Shown here: piece after piece, positions 8,133-16,282 of the stretch | How the letters are laid out: each line of letters begins with the position of its first letter | How positions within the stretch are numbered: position 1 is the stretch's first letter | Source of the DNA: Clostridia bacterium | GTDB lineage: Bacteria; Bacillota; Clostridia; Christensenellales; Borkfalkiaceae | Direction: 5' to 3' | DNA length: 29,960 nt | NCBI GenBank assembly: GCA_900767815.1 | Contig: CAAGAM010000218.1 | Location: 1 to 29,960 of the forward strand | The notes under the pieces: model-generated | What the model was told of the DNA's origin: nothing | Database searches by the model: none | Seen by the model: only the letters and a program-made list of their open reading frames with translations | Program-made: the position numbers and the translations under genes

Positions 8133-9041
8133 CTATTTTGCCAAAACGACGTACCTTAAAGTGATAAGGTAGGTCTTGGGTTCGATGAGTTTCGTTTCTA
8201 TCGAAAGCATATCTTTATCCGAAAACCTCTCGCGGGCTACGGCTTTCAGCCTGTCCTCGTAAAGTTTGCCTTCGCCGTCCGTTTTTTGCGTAAACTCCTT
8301 GGTTACGATTATTTCGACGTCGCCCGAAGCTTCGGTTTCAAACTTTTCGCCGTTTTTCTCGTAAAACCCGTCTATAAGAACGTCGCCTTTTTTTACTTTG
8401 CTCCCGACCGCCGTCAAAGCGGTGCCGCCGTAAACGGATATACGCCTTACGATCCCTTCGCACGGGCTTACTATGCGCGTTTTCCACTCGTTAAGCGGAA
8501 TGGATTTGCCTATCGACATAACCGCTTCGATAACGAGAGCCTGCCCCGACTTTTTCACCGAAACGAAAGAAAATTCCGCACCGGAAGAGGCTATTTTGCC
8601 CGATAAAGAGTTTAAATCGTCGGGAAATTTCGTTCCCACGCCTATTTTTTCGGCGTTTAAAACAAGCTCTATCGATTTTTTAAGCTCCGCGCCGTCACCG
8701 AGATAAACTATTTTCCCTATGCGGTTATCCCGAACGCGCGCGAAAATCCCGAGCGCGACGAAAACCGCCGCAAGAACGATTTTATCGAGCATTTTTGCAA
8801 AAAGCGCAAATTTACCCTTATAGCCTTTCTCGATTACATTATAACACATATTGTCGGAAATTGCAAAAATTTTTTCGCGGTTTGAAAGAGGCGACGTAAA
8901 AGATATACGATTTTTTGCGATTTTAATGTCGTAAAGAGGAATATTTTTACGTCTGAACGTCTCTATAAAGGATTTTAAATCGCATTTTGCCTTAATTTCA
9001 AACGCCACCCGCAAATTTTTGCTTAATTTGTTTTCTTTCAT
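8133..9041 (-). CDS. yqfD: Sporulation protein YqfD
   Basis: YqfD is a SpoIVD-type sporulation protein in the mother-cell programme of Bacillus. It is recognised here by its position between yqfC and phoH and by the layout: an N-terminal soluble region, a membrane helix at about residues 88-103 (IVLAAVFVALGIFARV), then a long extracytoplasmic region with the typical segments around WKTRIVSPCEGIV and KVKKGDVLIDG. At 302 residues it is about 100 shorter than Bacillus YqfD. The Shine-Dalgarno site is weak. It suggests an endosporulation programme or its remnant. Confidence 0.82.
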   Translation of the reverse strand: MKENKLSKNLRVAFEIKAKCDLKSFIETFRRKNIPLYDIKIAKNRISFTSPLSNREKIFAISDNMCYNVIEKGYKGKFALFAKMLDKIVLAAVFVALGIFARVRDNRIGKIVYLGDGAELKKSIELVLNAEKIGVGTKFPDDLNSLSGKIASSGAEFSFVSVKKSGQALVIEAVMSIGKSIPLNEWKTRIVSPCEGIVRRISVYGGTALTAVGSKVKKGDVLIDGFYEKNGEKFETEASGDVEIIVTKEFTQKTDGEGKLYEDRLKAVARERFSDKDMLSIETKLIEPKTYLITLRYVVLAK

Positions 9042-9070
9042 GAAATTTTTCGCCCCTTGAACAACCGCTC

Positions 9071-9133
9071 CGCTTAGCCACAGGTAATTGCGTTCGAACC
9101 ACGGTCTTGCACTGTGTTTTTGGCTAATAAGCG
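9071..9133. other. Imperfect inverted repeat between yqfC and yqfD
   Basis: CGCTTAGCCA (9071-9080) faces TGGCTAATAAGCG (9121-9133), complementary except for a three-base bulge, across about 40 bases. It fills most of the 102-base yqfC-yqfD gap. There is no U run on either strand, so it is not a standard terminator; an RNA-processing or attenuation hairpin is possible. Confidence 0.4.
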
Positions 9134-9143
9134 CAGCGTAATT

Positions 9144-9413
9144 TTAACGCGCGTTTTCAACCGAAATATCGGTTATTTTGCCGCACACCGCAACTTCTTT
9201 TTCGCCGTAACTCGTTATTTTAAGCCCTTCGCCGATTACCGAAAGTTTCTTTTTCGCGGTTAAAAAAGAAACTTTTTTTTCGCCTATCTCGGCAATTTTT
9301 TTAACGCCGCTTATCAAAGCTCCCTCCTGCCCGAACAAACTCACCCGAAATTCCGCACGGCAAAGCTCGTTTTTAAGCCCGAGACAATTTAAAAAGCTAT
9401 CCCCGAACGCCAT
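9144..9413 (-). CDS. yqfC: Sporulation protein YqfC (YabP/YqfC family)
   Basis: An 89-residue protein in the YabP/YqfC family, small beta-rich sporulation proteins. The C-terminal pattern KLSVIGEGLKITSYGEKEV, followed by a GKI strand, is typical, and yqfD lies directly downstream as in Bacillus and Clostridia. The start is supported by an AAGGTGA site just before the ATG. It is the first gene of the cluster running to recO. A second strong SD-like sequence (GGGAGGAG on the minus strand, 9458-9465) lies upstream without an obvious ORF. Confidence 0.85.
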   Translation of the reverse strand: MAFGDSFLNCLGLKNELCRAEFRVSLFGQEGALISGVKKIAEIGEKKVSFLTAKKKLSVIGEGLKITSYGEKEVAVCGKITDISVENAR

Positions 9414-9532
9414 ATATCCGTCACCTTAATATCCGATTATTCTTTATAAATTTTATTCTCCTCCCGCGTTATATATGAATTTTTAAATCGACGTTGCCGT
9501 ATTTAAAATCTAATCACATCGAAAAAGCCCGT

Positions 9533-9546
9533 CTATAAGTCGATTA
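9533..9546 (+). repeat. Dispersed 14-base motif CTATAAGTCGATTA, exact copy 2
   Basis: Exact copy between the secA terminator and yqfC, on the plus strand. It is preceded by CCGT, close to copy 1 (GGGT). Confidence 0.85.
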
Positions 9547-9560
9547 ACTCACGTTTTAAC

Positions 9561-9597
9561 TATAAAAAGGGCTGCCCTGCAAATCGCAGACAGCCCT
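9561..9597 (-). terminator. Rho-independent terminator of secA
   Basis: AGGGCTG (9568-9574) pairs with CAGCCCT (9591-9597), with a further inner TGC/GCA pairing. On the minus strand the stem is followed by five U. It lies about 30 bases past the secA stop and separates secA from the yqfC cluster. Confidence 0.85.
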
Positions 9598-9627
9598 CAC
9601 TTTAAGCTATATAATCGTTAAATTGTC

Positions 9628-12318
9628 TTATTGATGTTTGCCGCAGCAGTTTTTAAACTTCAAACCGCTTCCGCAAGGACACGGATCGTTTCTGCCGACG
9701 GTTTTGGCTTTAACGATGGGTCCGTTCGAAGCCGTACCCTGACTTCCGCCGTTTTCGACAAGGTCTTTCTTTTCTTCCTTTTGCGGAACTTTCTTTATTT
9801 CCGACTTAAGAAGAACGGCGACGACTTCTTCCTGAATGCTTGCCGTCATCTCCTCGAACATCTCGAGACCTTCCTTTTTATACGCGATGACGGGGTCTTC
9901 GTTAGCATAACCTCTCAAAGAAATTCCGCGTTTTAACCTGTCCATCGCGTCGATGTGGTCTATCCACTTGCTATCGACGACTTTGAGGAATACAAACCTT
10001 TCAAACTCGTTATAATCGATACCCTCTTCTCTGTAAGCGGCAATCTTCTCTTCGTAACACTCGATTACTTTATTTATAATCTGTTGAACGAGGTAATCGT
10101 AATCCCAGTTTGCAAGCATTTCGTCGGTAACGTAATTAAGATCTCTCGGAAGCGCTCTGTCTTCGAGAGCTTTATTGAGCTTGTCTTTATCCCAGGTGGA
10201 CGGAGATTGATTTTTGTTTACGTTGGAAGTTATTATCTGAGTAACGAAATCGGGAATAAGCTTCAACACGTCGTCGTGAACGTTTTCGCCCTTAAGGACC
10301 TTCATTCTTTCGCCGTACATGACCGTTCTTTGAATGTTCATTACGTCGTCGTATTGAATTATGTGCTTTCTTATGCCGAAGTTCTTGCCTTCGATGGTTC
10401 TCTGCGCGTTCTCGATCGAACGGGAAAGCATCTTGGACTGAAGAGGCGTATCCTCCTCGACCTTGAATGTATTATATATGCCTTTAAGCCTTTCGCCGCC
10501 GAATCGCTTTGCAAGATCGTCTTCAAGCGAAATGAAGAAGAGCGAACAACCGGGGTCGCCCTGACGACCGCTTCGACCGCGGAGCTGGTTGTCGATACGT
10601 CTCGACTCGTGTCTTTCGGTACCCAAAATAAACAGACCGCCGAGCGCGATGACTTCTTCCTTTTCCTTATCGGTTTCTTTCTTGAAGTCTTCGTATAATT
10701 CGTTATATTTTTCTCTTACGGCTTTAACTTCGTCCGAAACGTCCTGAACGTAAGACGTCGCAAGCTCGATAACGTCGTCGGTTATGCCCTCTTTGACGAG
10801 AGCCTGCTTTGCAAGATATTCGGGGTTACCGCCGAGCAGAATATCGGTACCACGACCCGCCATGTTCGTCGCAATGGTAACCGCGCCTTTCTTACCTGCC
10901 TGAGCGATGATTTCCGCTTCTTTTTTATGGTTTTTAGCGTTTAAGATATTGTGTTTTACTTTGTTTTTCAAAAGCCATCTCGAAATCTCTTCCGATTTTT
11001 CGACGGTTACCGTACCGACAAGCACGGGCTGACCTTTTTCGTGACACTCCATAATTGTGCCGATGATGGCTTTGATTTTTCCCTTTTCGGTGGAATAGAT
11101 CACGTCGGGCATGTCTATTCTCTGAACGGGCTTGTTGGTGGGAATTTCGAGAACGTCGAGACCGTAAATCGTTCTGAACTCCTCTTCTTCCGTTTTCGCG
11201 GTACCCGTCATACCCGAAAGCTTATGGTAAAGACGGAAGTAATTCTGGAAAGTGATGGTAGCGTAAGTTTTGTTTTCGTTTCTGATCGTAACGTTTTCTT
11301 TCGCTTCGATTGCCTGATGCAAACCCTCGGAATATCTTCTGCCGATCATAAGACGACCCGTAAACTCGTCGACGATTATGATTTCGCCGTCGGAAACGAG
11401 GTAGTCGGAATCTCTTTTGAAAATGAAATGCGCTTTTAAAGCCTGCTGAATGTGGTGGTTGAGTTCGCCGTTTTCGATATCCGCAAGATTTTCGATATTG
11501 AAAAATCTTTCGGCTTTGCGCGCGCCCGCTTCGGTTATCTGAACGGTTTTATCCTCTAAGTCGACGGTATAATCCTCGTCTTCCTTCAAAGTTTTTACAA
11601 AGCGATTGCACTCGACGTAAAGGTCGGAAGACTTCTCGCCTCTGCCCGAAATGATAAGCGGAGTTCTCGCCTCATCGATCAAAATGGAGTCCACCTCGTC
11701 GACGATAGCGAAGTTAAGATCTCTCTGAACCATATCGGAGAGTCTTACTTTAAGGTTATCTCGTAAATAGTCGAAACCGAACTCGTTGTTGGTTCCGTAA
11801 GTAATATCGCAGTTATATGCGGCGCGCTTCTGGTCGTCCGTCATGTCGTGAACGTTTACGCCGACGGTAAGCCCCAAAAATCTGTAAACCTTTCCCATCC
11901 ACTCCGCGTCACGCTTTGCGAGGTAATCGTTTACCGTGACGATGTGAACGCCCTTTCCGCCGAGCGCGTTAAGGTATGCGGGAAGGGTTGCCATAAGCGT
12001 TTTACCTTCGCCTGTTTTAAGCTCCGCAACTCTGCCCTGATGAACGCATATACCGCCCATGAGCTGAACCTTGTAGTGGCGCATGTGCAGAACTCTGTAT
12101 GCCGCCTCTCTTACGACGGCAAACGCGTCGTACATAATCTGATCGAGCGTTTCGCCCTTTTTCAAACGGTCTTTCAAAACAAGCGTCTGGTTTTTAAGCT
12201 CTGCGTCCGTCATCCCCTCGTATTTCGGTGCGAGCGCAAGAATCTTCTCCGCCTGAGAGTCGATCTTTTTAAGACTTCTTCTCGAATCTGTGTTCAAAAT
12301 GTAACTGATAAGTCCCAT
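9628..12318 (-). CDS. secA: Preprotein translocase ATPase SecA
   Basis: The motor ATPase that drives proteins through SecYEG at the membrane. All 896 residues are present. NBD1 has Walker A KTGEGKT (101-107), the DEVDSILIDEARTPL region and GTNNEFGFDYLRDN. The preprotein cross-linking region follows, then NBD2 with GRGTDI and GRSGRQGDPG. The C-terminal zinc-binding linker CPCGSG...NCCGK, used for SecB or ribosome contact in other bacteria, is intact. It has its own promoter (12366-12394) and terminator. A small stem (GCAGA/TCTGC, 12335-12350) precedes its GGAGA site. Confidence 0.98.
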   Translation of the reverse strand: MGLISYILNTDSRRSLKKIDSQAEKILALAPKYEGMTDAELKNQTLVLKDRLKKGETLDQIMYDAFAVVREAAYRVLHMRHYKVQLMGGICVHQGRVAELKTGEGKTLMATLPAYLNALGGKGVHIVTVNDYLAKRDAEWMGKVYRFLGLTVGVNVHDMTDDQKRAAYNCDITYGTNNEFGFDYLRDNLKVRLSDMVQRDLNFAIVDEVDSILIDEARTPLIISGRGEKSSDLYVECNRFVKTLKEDEDYTVDLEDKTVQITEAGARKAERFFNIENLADIENGELNHHIQQALKAHFIFKRDSDYLVSDGEIIIVDEFTGRLMIGRRYSEGLHQAIEAKENVTIRNENKTYATITFQNYFRLYHKLSGMTGTAKTEEEEFRTIYGLDVLEIPTNKPVQRIDMPDVIYSTEKGKIKAIIGTIMECHEKGQPVLVGTVTVEKSEEISRWLLKNKVKHNILNAKNHKKEAEIIAQAGKKGAVTIATNMAGRGTDILLGGNPEYLAKQALVKEGITDDVIELATSYVQDVSDEVKAVREKYNELYEDFKKETDKEKEEVIALGGLFILGTERHESRRIDNQLRGRSGRQGDPGCSLFFISLEDDLAKRFGGERLKGIYNTFKVEEDTPLQSKMLSRSIENAQRTIEGKNFGIRKHIIQYDDVMNIQRTVMYGERMKVLKGENVHDDVLKLIPDFVTQIITSNVNKNQSPSTWDKDKLNKALEDRALPRDLNYVTDEMLANWDYDYLVQQIINKVIECYEEKIAAYREEGIDYNEFERFVFLKVVDSKWIDHIDAMDRLKRGISLRGYANEDPVIAYKKEGLEMFEEMTASIQEEVVAVLLKSEIKKVPQKEEKKDLVENGGSQGTASNGPIVKAKTVGRNDPCPCGSGLKFKNCCGKHQ

Positions 12319-12365
12319 ATATTCTCCGTTGTGCAGATTATCGTTCTGCTATATATACAATATCT

Positions 12366-12394
12366 ATTTTACTACATTCAAAGCAAAATTTCAA
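12366..12394 (-). promoter_or_regulatory. Sigma-A-type promoter of secA
   Basis: On the minus strand TTGAAA (12389-12394), a 17-base spacer and TAAAAT (12366-12371) lie about 50 bases before the secA ATG. Confidence 0.75.
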
Positions 12395-12460
12395 TACATT
12401 TAAGTACGAGAACACGAAAAAACCCGCATTTTTCATATTTTTACCATAAAGAAAAAAGTC

Positions 12461-12502
12461 AATAAAAAACGCGTATCGCGGCTTTTAACCGCAAACACGC
12501 GT
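12461..12502 (-). terminator. Rho-independent terminator of comF
   Basis: ACGCGT (12469-12474) plus GCGG (12478-12481) pair with CCGC (12489-12492) plus ACGCGT (12497-12502), with an internal bulge. On the minus strand the stem is followed by a U run. It is about 33 bases past the comF stop. Confidence 0.75.
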
Positions 12503-12523
12503 CATTAAAGCGTAAATAACAGG

Positions 12524-12537
12524 CTATAAGTCGATTA
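12524..12537 (+). repeat. Dispersed 14-base motif CTATAAGTCGATTA, exact copy 3 (contains the comF stop)
   Basis: Exact copy on the plus strand. Its final TTA (12535-12537) is the complement of the comF TAA stop codon, so the motif begins inside the gene end and runs into the gap before the terminator. Confidence 0.85.
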
Positions 12538-13338
12538 ACCGACCATTTCCGAATTTTCCGGCTCAACGTCCGCACTATCGGGCGTCTCGTTCTCGCCCTC
12601 ATTTGCGAAGCCCGGTTTTCTCTTCACAACCGATGCAACCGTTAAAACGAACACCTCCGCCGCGCCCGCCGCCTTAAGAGCCGCCGCTAAAATATCCGAG
12701 GTGGTTCCCGTTGTGGAAACGTCGTCCGCGATAACTATTCTTTTATCTCTGACGGCTTTTTTATCGGAAATTCCGAAACTGCCGTCAAGATTTTTACGTC
12801 TTTCTTTATAATCCTTACCCACCTGACTTTCCGTTTCTTTTCTCTTTACGGTTACGTCTAAAAACGGCACGCCCGACAACGCAGAAAGGTTGCGGGCGAG
12901 AAGTTCGCTTTGATTGTAACCTCTTTCGCGTTCTCTCTTTCTGCTCATCGGAACGCACACGATGCCGTCCGCATGAGTAACGCTTGCGGCAAAGAGTTTG
13001 TAAAGATCTTTCGCGAATTCCTCGGCAAGATATTTCTCCCCGCCGTATTTGAGCTTTTGCAGAAGAAGAGCGACAACTCCGTCGTATACGAACGCGCTTC
13101 TTGCCGTATCGAAAGAAGTAAGCCTGTTTCTGCATCTGTCGCAATACGCGACGGGAACGGGAGTTTTAACTCCGCAATGTTCGCATATATACTCGTTATT
13201 TTCTTCCCTGTCAGACAGGCATTTTTCGCAAAGAATTCCACCCGTAAAGCTTTCTCTGCCGCATGCGGAACACGTGAGATTGCGCGGAAAGAAAATGTTT
13301 TTAAGAAAATATTTTATCTTTCGTTTACCGTCCGCCAT
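12535..13338 (-). CDS. comF: ComF-family phosphoribosyltransferase-like protein
   Basis: ComF-type protein, linked to DNA uptake (late competence) in transformable bacteria and to recombination elsewhere. The N-terminal zinc region has four CxxC pairs (C23/C26, C37/C40, C52/C55, C66/C69), followed by a PRTase fold with GYNQSELLAR and the PRPP loop IVIADDVSTTGTT (201-213). At 267 residues it has an acidic, probably disordered tail of about 28 residues beyond the usual end. It is preceded by tandem -10-like boxes (13366-13401). A ComF homologue alone does not show that the cell is competent. Confidence 0.92.
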   Translation of the reverse strand: MADGKRKIKYFLKNIFFPRNLTCSACGRESFTGGILCEKCLSDREENNEYICEHCGVKTPVPVAYCDRCRNRLTSFDTARSAFVYDGVVALLLQKLKYGGEKYLAEEFAKDLYKLFAASVTHADGIVCVPMSRKRERERGYNQSELLARNLSALSGVPFLDVTVKRKETESQVGKDYKERRKNLDGSFGISDKKAVRDKRIVIADDVSTTGTTSDILAAALKAAGAAEVFVLTVASVVKRKPGFANEGENETPDSADVEPENSEMVG

Positions 13339-13365
13339 AGTCGTTTTCCCTTATCGTTTTTCCTT

Positions 13366-13401
13366 ATTATATATAGCGAAAAGATTATATGTAGCGAAAA
13401 G
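13366..13401 (-). promoter_or_regulatory. 18-base tandem duplication carrying two -10 boxes before comF
   Basis: Two 18-base units (13366-13383 and 13384-13401) differ at one base. On the minus strand each reads CTTTTCGCTA followed by TATATAAT or CATATAAT, so each carries a TATAAT-like -10 box. The units abut the galE terminator, and the upstream unit includes its T-rich tail. They are the likely comF promoter region. No clear -35 box is seen. Confidence 0.65.
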
Positions 13402-13432
13402 CCCCTTCACCGCTTAGGCCGGTGAAAGGGCT
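13396..13432 (-). terminator. Rho-independent terminator of galE
   Basis: Arms 13400-13412 and 13420-13432 (AGCCCCTTCACCG / CGGTGAAAGGGCT) form a 13-base stem with a single G-U-type mismatch and a 7-base loop. It is followed on the minus strand by CTTTTC. It lies 12 bases past the galE stop. Confidence 0.85.
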
Positions 13433-13444
13433 GAAAATCCGAAA

Positions 13445-14464
13445 TCAGTCGCCCGGATAACCGTCGGGGTTTTTCATCTGCCAGTTAAGCGCGTCGCGGC
13501 TCATGTTGTCAAGCGTTTTTTCGGCTTTGAAACCGATAAGCTTATACGCAAGCGTAGGATCAGCATAACATTCGGCGATATCGCCGGGGCGTCTCGGGTC
13601 GATTACGTAAGGGATATCTCTGCCGAGCGCTTTGGAGAAAGCTTTGATCATATCGAGAACGCTGTAACCGATGCCCGTTCCGAGGTTGACTATAAACAAT
13701 CCGGGTTTTGTAAGAAGCTTGTTAACCGCCAGAACGTGACCTTTCGCAAGATCGACAACGTGGATATAATCTCTCACGCCCGTTCCGTCTTTCGTGGGGT
13801 AATCGTTGCCGAAAACGTGAACTTCTTTGAGTTTTCCGACGGCGACTTTGGTTATATACGGGCAAAGATTGTTGGGGATTCCGTTGGGATCTTCGCCGAT
13901 AAGCCCGGAGGCATGCGCCCCGATGGGGTTGAAATAACGAAGAATTGCGATATTGAATTCGGGATCGGCCTTAGCGACGTCTTTAAGAATATACTCTATA
14001 AAAAGTTTGGTAGAGCCGTAAGGATTGGTCGTCGAAAGGGGGAAATCCTCGGTTATGGGAACTGTGTGAGGATTGCCGTATACCGTTGCGGACGAAGAGA
14101 ACACAAGGTTTTTAACGTTGAATTCTCTCATCACGTCGATAAGGGCGAGCATTCCGCCGATGTTGTTTTCGTAATATTCTACGGGTTTTTGTACCGATTC
14201 TCCTACGGCTTTATAACCCGCGAAGTTGATAACCGCCGCGACGTCGTTTTCCTTAAAGACCTTTCTCATCGCGTCTTTGTCGCACACGTCGGCTTTATAA
14301 AATTTGATTTTTCTGCCGACGATCTGCTCCACTCTTCTTACCGCTTCCGTCTTGCTGTTGTAAAGATTATCGACGATAACGACGTCGTAACCCGCTTCGA
14401 TGAGTTCTATCGTCGTGTGGCTGCCAATGTAGCCCGCACCGCCTGTTACAAGAACTGTTTTCAT
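13445..14464 (-). CDS. galE: UDP-glucose 4-epimerase
   Basis: A cytoplasmic NAD-dependent short-chain dehydrogenase/reductase that interconverts UDP-glucose and UDP-galactose. It has 339 residues, full length. The Rossmann motif TGGAGYIG is at 7-14, SSSATVYG at 123-130 and the catalytic Tyr/Lys pair at Y149 and K153 in YGSTK. An AGGAG site precedes the ATG. No other Leloir-pathway gene is nearby, so a role in cell-envelope sugar supply or galactose use cannot be separated. Confidence 0.95.
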   Translation of the reverse strand: MKTVLVTGGAGYIGSHTTIELIEAGYDVVIVDNLYNSKTEAVRRVEQIVGRKIKFYKADVCDKDAMRKVFKENDVAAVINFAGYKAVGESVQKPVEYYENNIGGMLALIDVMREFNVKNLVFSSSATVYGNPHTVPITEDFPLSTTNPYGSTKLFIEYILKDVAKADPEFNIAILRYFNPIGAHASGLIGEDPNGIPNNLCPYITKVAVGKLKEVHVFGNDYPTKDGTGVRDYIHVVDLAKGHVLAVNKLLTKPGLFIVNLGTGIGYSVLDMIKAFSKALGRDIPYVIDPRRPGDIAECYADPTLAYKLIGFKAEKTLDNMSRDALNWQMKNPDGYPGD

Positions 14465-14502
14465 GTTTGTTTATCTCCTTTTTGCAAGCGCATTTGCCGA
14501 TT

Positions 14503-14516
14503 TAATCGACTTATAG
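14503..14516 (-). repeat. Dispersed 14-base motif CTATAAGTCGATTA, exact copy 4
   Basis: Exact copy read on the minus strand, 33 bases past the ABC-F stop and 38 bases before the galE start. It has the opposite orientation to copies 1-3, although the neighbouring genes run the same way. Confidence 0.85.
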
Positions 14517-14549
14517 CGTAGTTTTTTATATTTAATCGCGTTTGAAAAA

Positions 14550-16130
14550 TTATTTGATTACCCTTTCTTCGAGGTAGGTATCGTAAGTTACGGGGCGATC
14601 GTAAACCTTGCCGCCGTCTATTTCGATTATACGGTTGCAGACGGTGTTCATAAGCTCCCTGTCCTGACTGGTCATGAGCAAACACCCTTTGAAATTTTCA
14701 AGTCCGTCGTTTAAAGACGTTATCGATTCGAGGTCGAGATGGTTTGTCGGTTCGTCTAAAATCATGAAGTTTCCGCCTTCGAGCATCATCTTCGCAAGCA
14801 TACACCTCACCCTCTCGCCGCCCGAAATAACCGAAGCTTTTTTCTGCGATTCCTCGCCCGAGAAAAGCATTCTGCCGAGCCAGCCGCGGACGAATTCCTC
14901 GTAGTGGTCGTAAGAAAATCTCGAAAGCCAGTCTACAAGCGAAAGGTCGCAACCGACGAAATAACTGTCGTTGTTTTGCGGAAGGTAGGTGGGTATAATG
15001 GTTTTGCCCCATTTGAAATAACCGCTCGTAGCCGTTTCGTTGCCCGTCAAAATATCGTAAAGCATGGTTATCGCCTTGCTGTTTTTGCCGACGATGCCTA
15101 TCTTTTCGTCGCGATTGACGGTGAACGTAAGATTTTCGAAGTAGCCTTCCTTAGTGAGGTTTTCCACGAACAGAATGTCGTTCCCGATCTCCCTGTCGAA
15201 TTTAAAATTGATGTACGGATATTTTCTCGAAGAAATCTTGATATCGTTAATGGTAAGGCTTTCGAGTTCTTTCTTTCTTGCCGTAGCCTGTTTGGATTTT
15301 GAAGCGTTTGCCGAGAATCTCGCGATGAAATCCTTAAGCTCTTTGGCTCTCTGTTCCGCCTTTTTGTTCTGTTCCTTCTGCTGACGGGCAAGAAGCTGAC
15401 TCGTTTTATACCAGAAATCGTAGTTTCCGAAATAAACGTTAATCTTTCCGAAATCGACGTCGCAGATATAGGTGCAGACCTTATTCAGAAAATATCTGTT
15501 GTGAGATACTATTATTATCGTATTCTCGAAATCTATAAGAAAGTTTTCGAGCCATTCGGTGGTTTTGATATCGAGGTTGTTGGTCGGCTCGTCTAAAATA
15601 AGCACGTCGGGATTGCCGAAAAGAGCCTGCGCGAGAAGAATTTTAACCTTTTCCTTACCGTCAAGCTCGCCCATCTTCATACCGAAATGCTCGGTCGGGA
15701 TATCGAGCGCGCTGAGAAGTTTCTCCGCGTCCGATTCGGCGTCCCAGCCGCCGAGTTCCGCGAACTCCGTTTCGAGTTCGCCCGCTTTTATGCCGTCCTC
15801 GTCCGTGAAATCGGCTTTTGCGTAAAGCGCGTCTTTCTCGTCCATAACTTCGACGAGCCTTTTATGCCCGAGCATTACCGTGCGCAGAACGGTCTCGTCG
15901 TTATAAGCGTTCTGATCCTGTTTCAAAACGGACATACGCTCGTTTTTGTCTAAAATAACTTCGCCTTTCTGAGTGTCGAGTTCGCCCGAAAGTATTTTTA
16001 AAAAAGTGGATTTGCCCGCGCCGTTCGCGCCGATGATTCCGTAACAGTTTCCTTTCGTGAATTTAATATTTACGTCCTCGAACAATTTCCTGCTGCCGAA
16101 TTGAAGACTTACTCCGCTTACCTGTAACAT
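14550..16130 (-). CDS. ABC-F family ATPase, YbiT/YkpA-like, with one degenerate ATP site
   Basis: A soluble twin-NBD ABC-F protein of the kind that acts on ribosomes; no membrane domain. The start at 16130 (MLQVSGVSLQFG) is chosen because AAGGAG lies just upstream; a longer ORF reaches 16172 without such a site. NBD1 has Walker A GANGAGKS (34-41), Walker B LILDEP and switch H210, but its signature is LDGKE (156-160) instead of LSGGE. NBD2 has an intact signature SGGE (436-439) and LDEP, but its Walker A reads GKNSKAIT (348-355) without the Lys, and the switch His is Gln489. A charged linker lies between the NBDs (about 245-300). Housekeeping or antibiotic-protection roles cannot be told apart. 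Confidence 0.9.
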   Translation of the reverse strand: MLQVSGVSLQFGSRKLFEDVNIKFTKGNCYGIIGANGAGKSTFLKILSGELDTQKGEVILDKNERMSVLKQDQNAYNDETVLRTVMLGHKRLVEVMDEKDALYAKADFTDEDGIKAGELETEFAELGGWDAESDAEKLLSALDIPTEHFGMKMGELDGKEKVKILLAQALFGNPDVLILDEPTNNLDIKTTEWLENFLIDFENTIIIVSHNRYFLNKVCTYICDVDFGKINVYFGNYDFWYKTSQLLARQQKEQNKKAEQRAKELKDFIARFSANASKSKQATARKKELESLTINDIKISSRKYPYINFKFDREIGNDILFVENLTKEGYFENLTFTVNRDEKIGIVGKNSKAITMLYDILTGNETATSGYFKWGKTIIPTYLPQNNDSYFVGCDLSLVDWLSRFSYDHYEEFVRGWLGRMLFSGEESQKKASVISGGERVRCMLAKMMLEGGNFMILDEPTNHLDLESITSLNDGLENFKGCLLMTSQDRELMNTVCNRIIEIDGGKVYDRPVTYDTYLEERVIK

Positions 16131-16241
16131 TTTACTCCTTTTTTTACGGGCTTTTACCGCCCGCGCCGACATTTTCGATTTTTATCTCAAAATTTACCCT
16201 TTTCCGCCTTGTATTTTAACGGTATCATTTATATATGGTTA

Positions 16242-16267
16242 CGGGGTTGCCGAAAGCGACAACCCCG
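16242..16267 (-). terminator. Hairpin after the lipoprotein gene, possible terminator
   Basis: CGGGGTTG (16242-16249) and CAACCCCG (16260-16267) form a perfect 8-base stem with a 10-base loop, 16 bases past the lipoprotein stop codon. On the minus strand it is not followed by a U run, so termination would be weak or Rho-assisted. Confidence 0.45.
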
Positions 16268-16282
16268 CGGGGAAAATTCTTT

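Noticed and set aside
9085..9110. tRNA-like GTTCGAAC T-loop sequence in the yqfC-yqfD gap
   Set aside because: No acceptor, D or anticodon stems can be built around it on either strand.
9955..11439. Open frames on the plus strand opposite secA
   Set aside because: Shadow frames of a complete SecA; no ribosome site or recognisable product.
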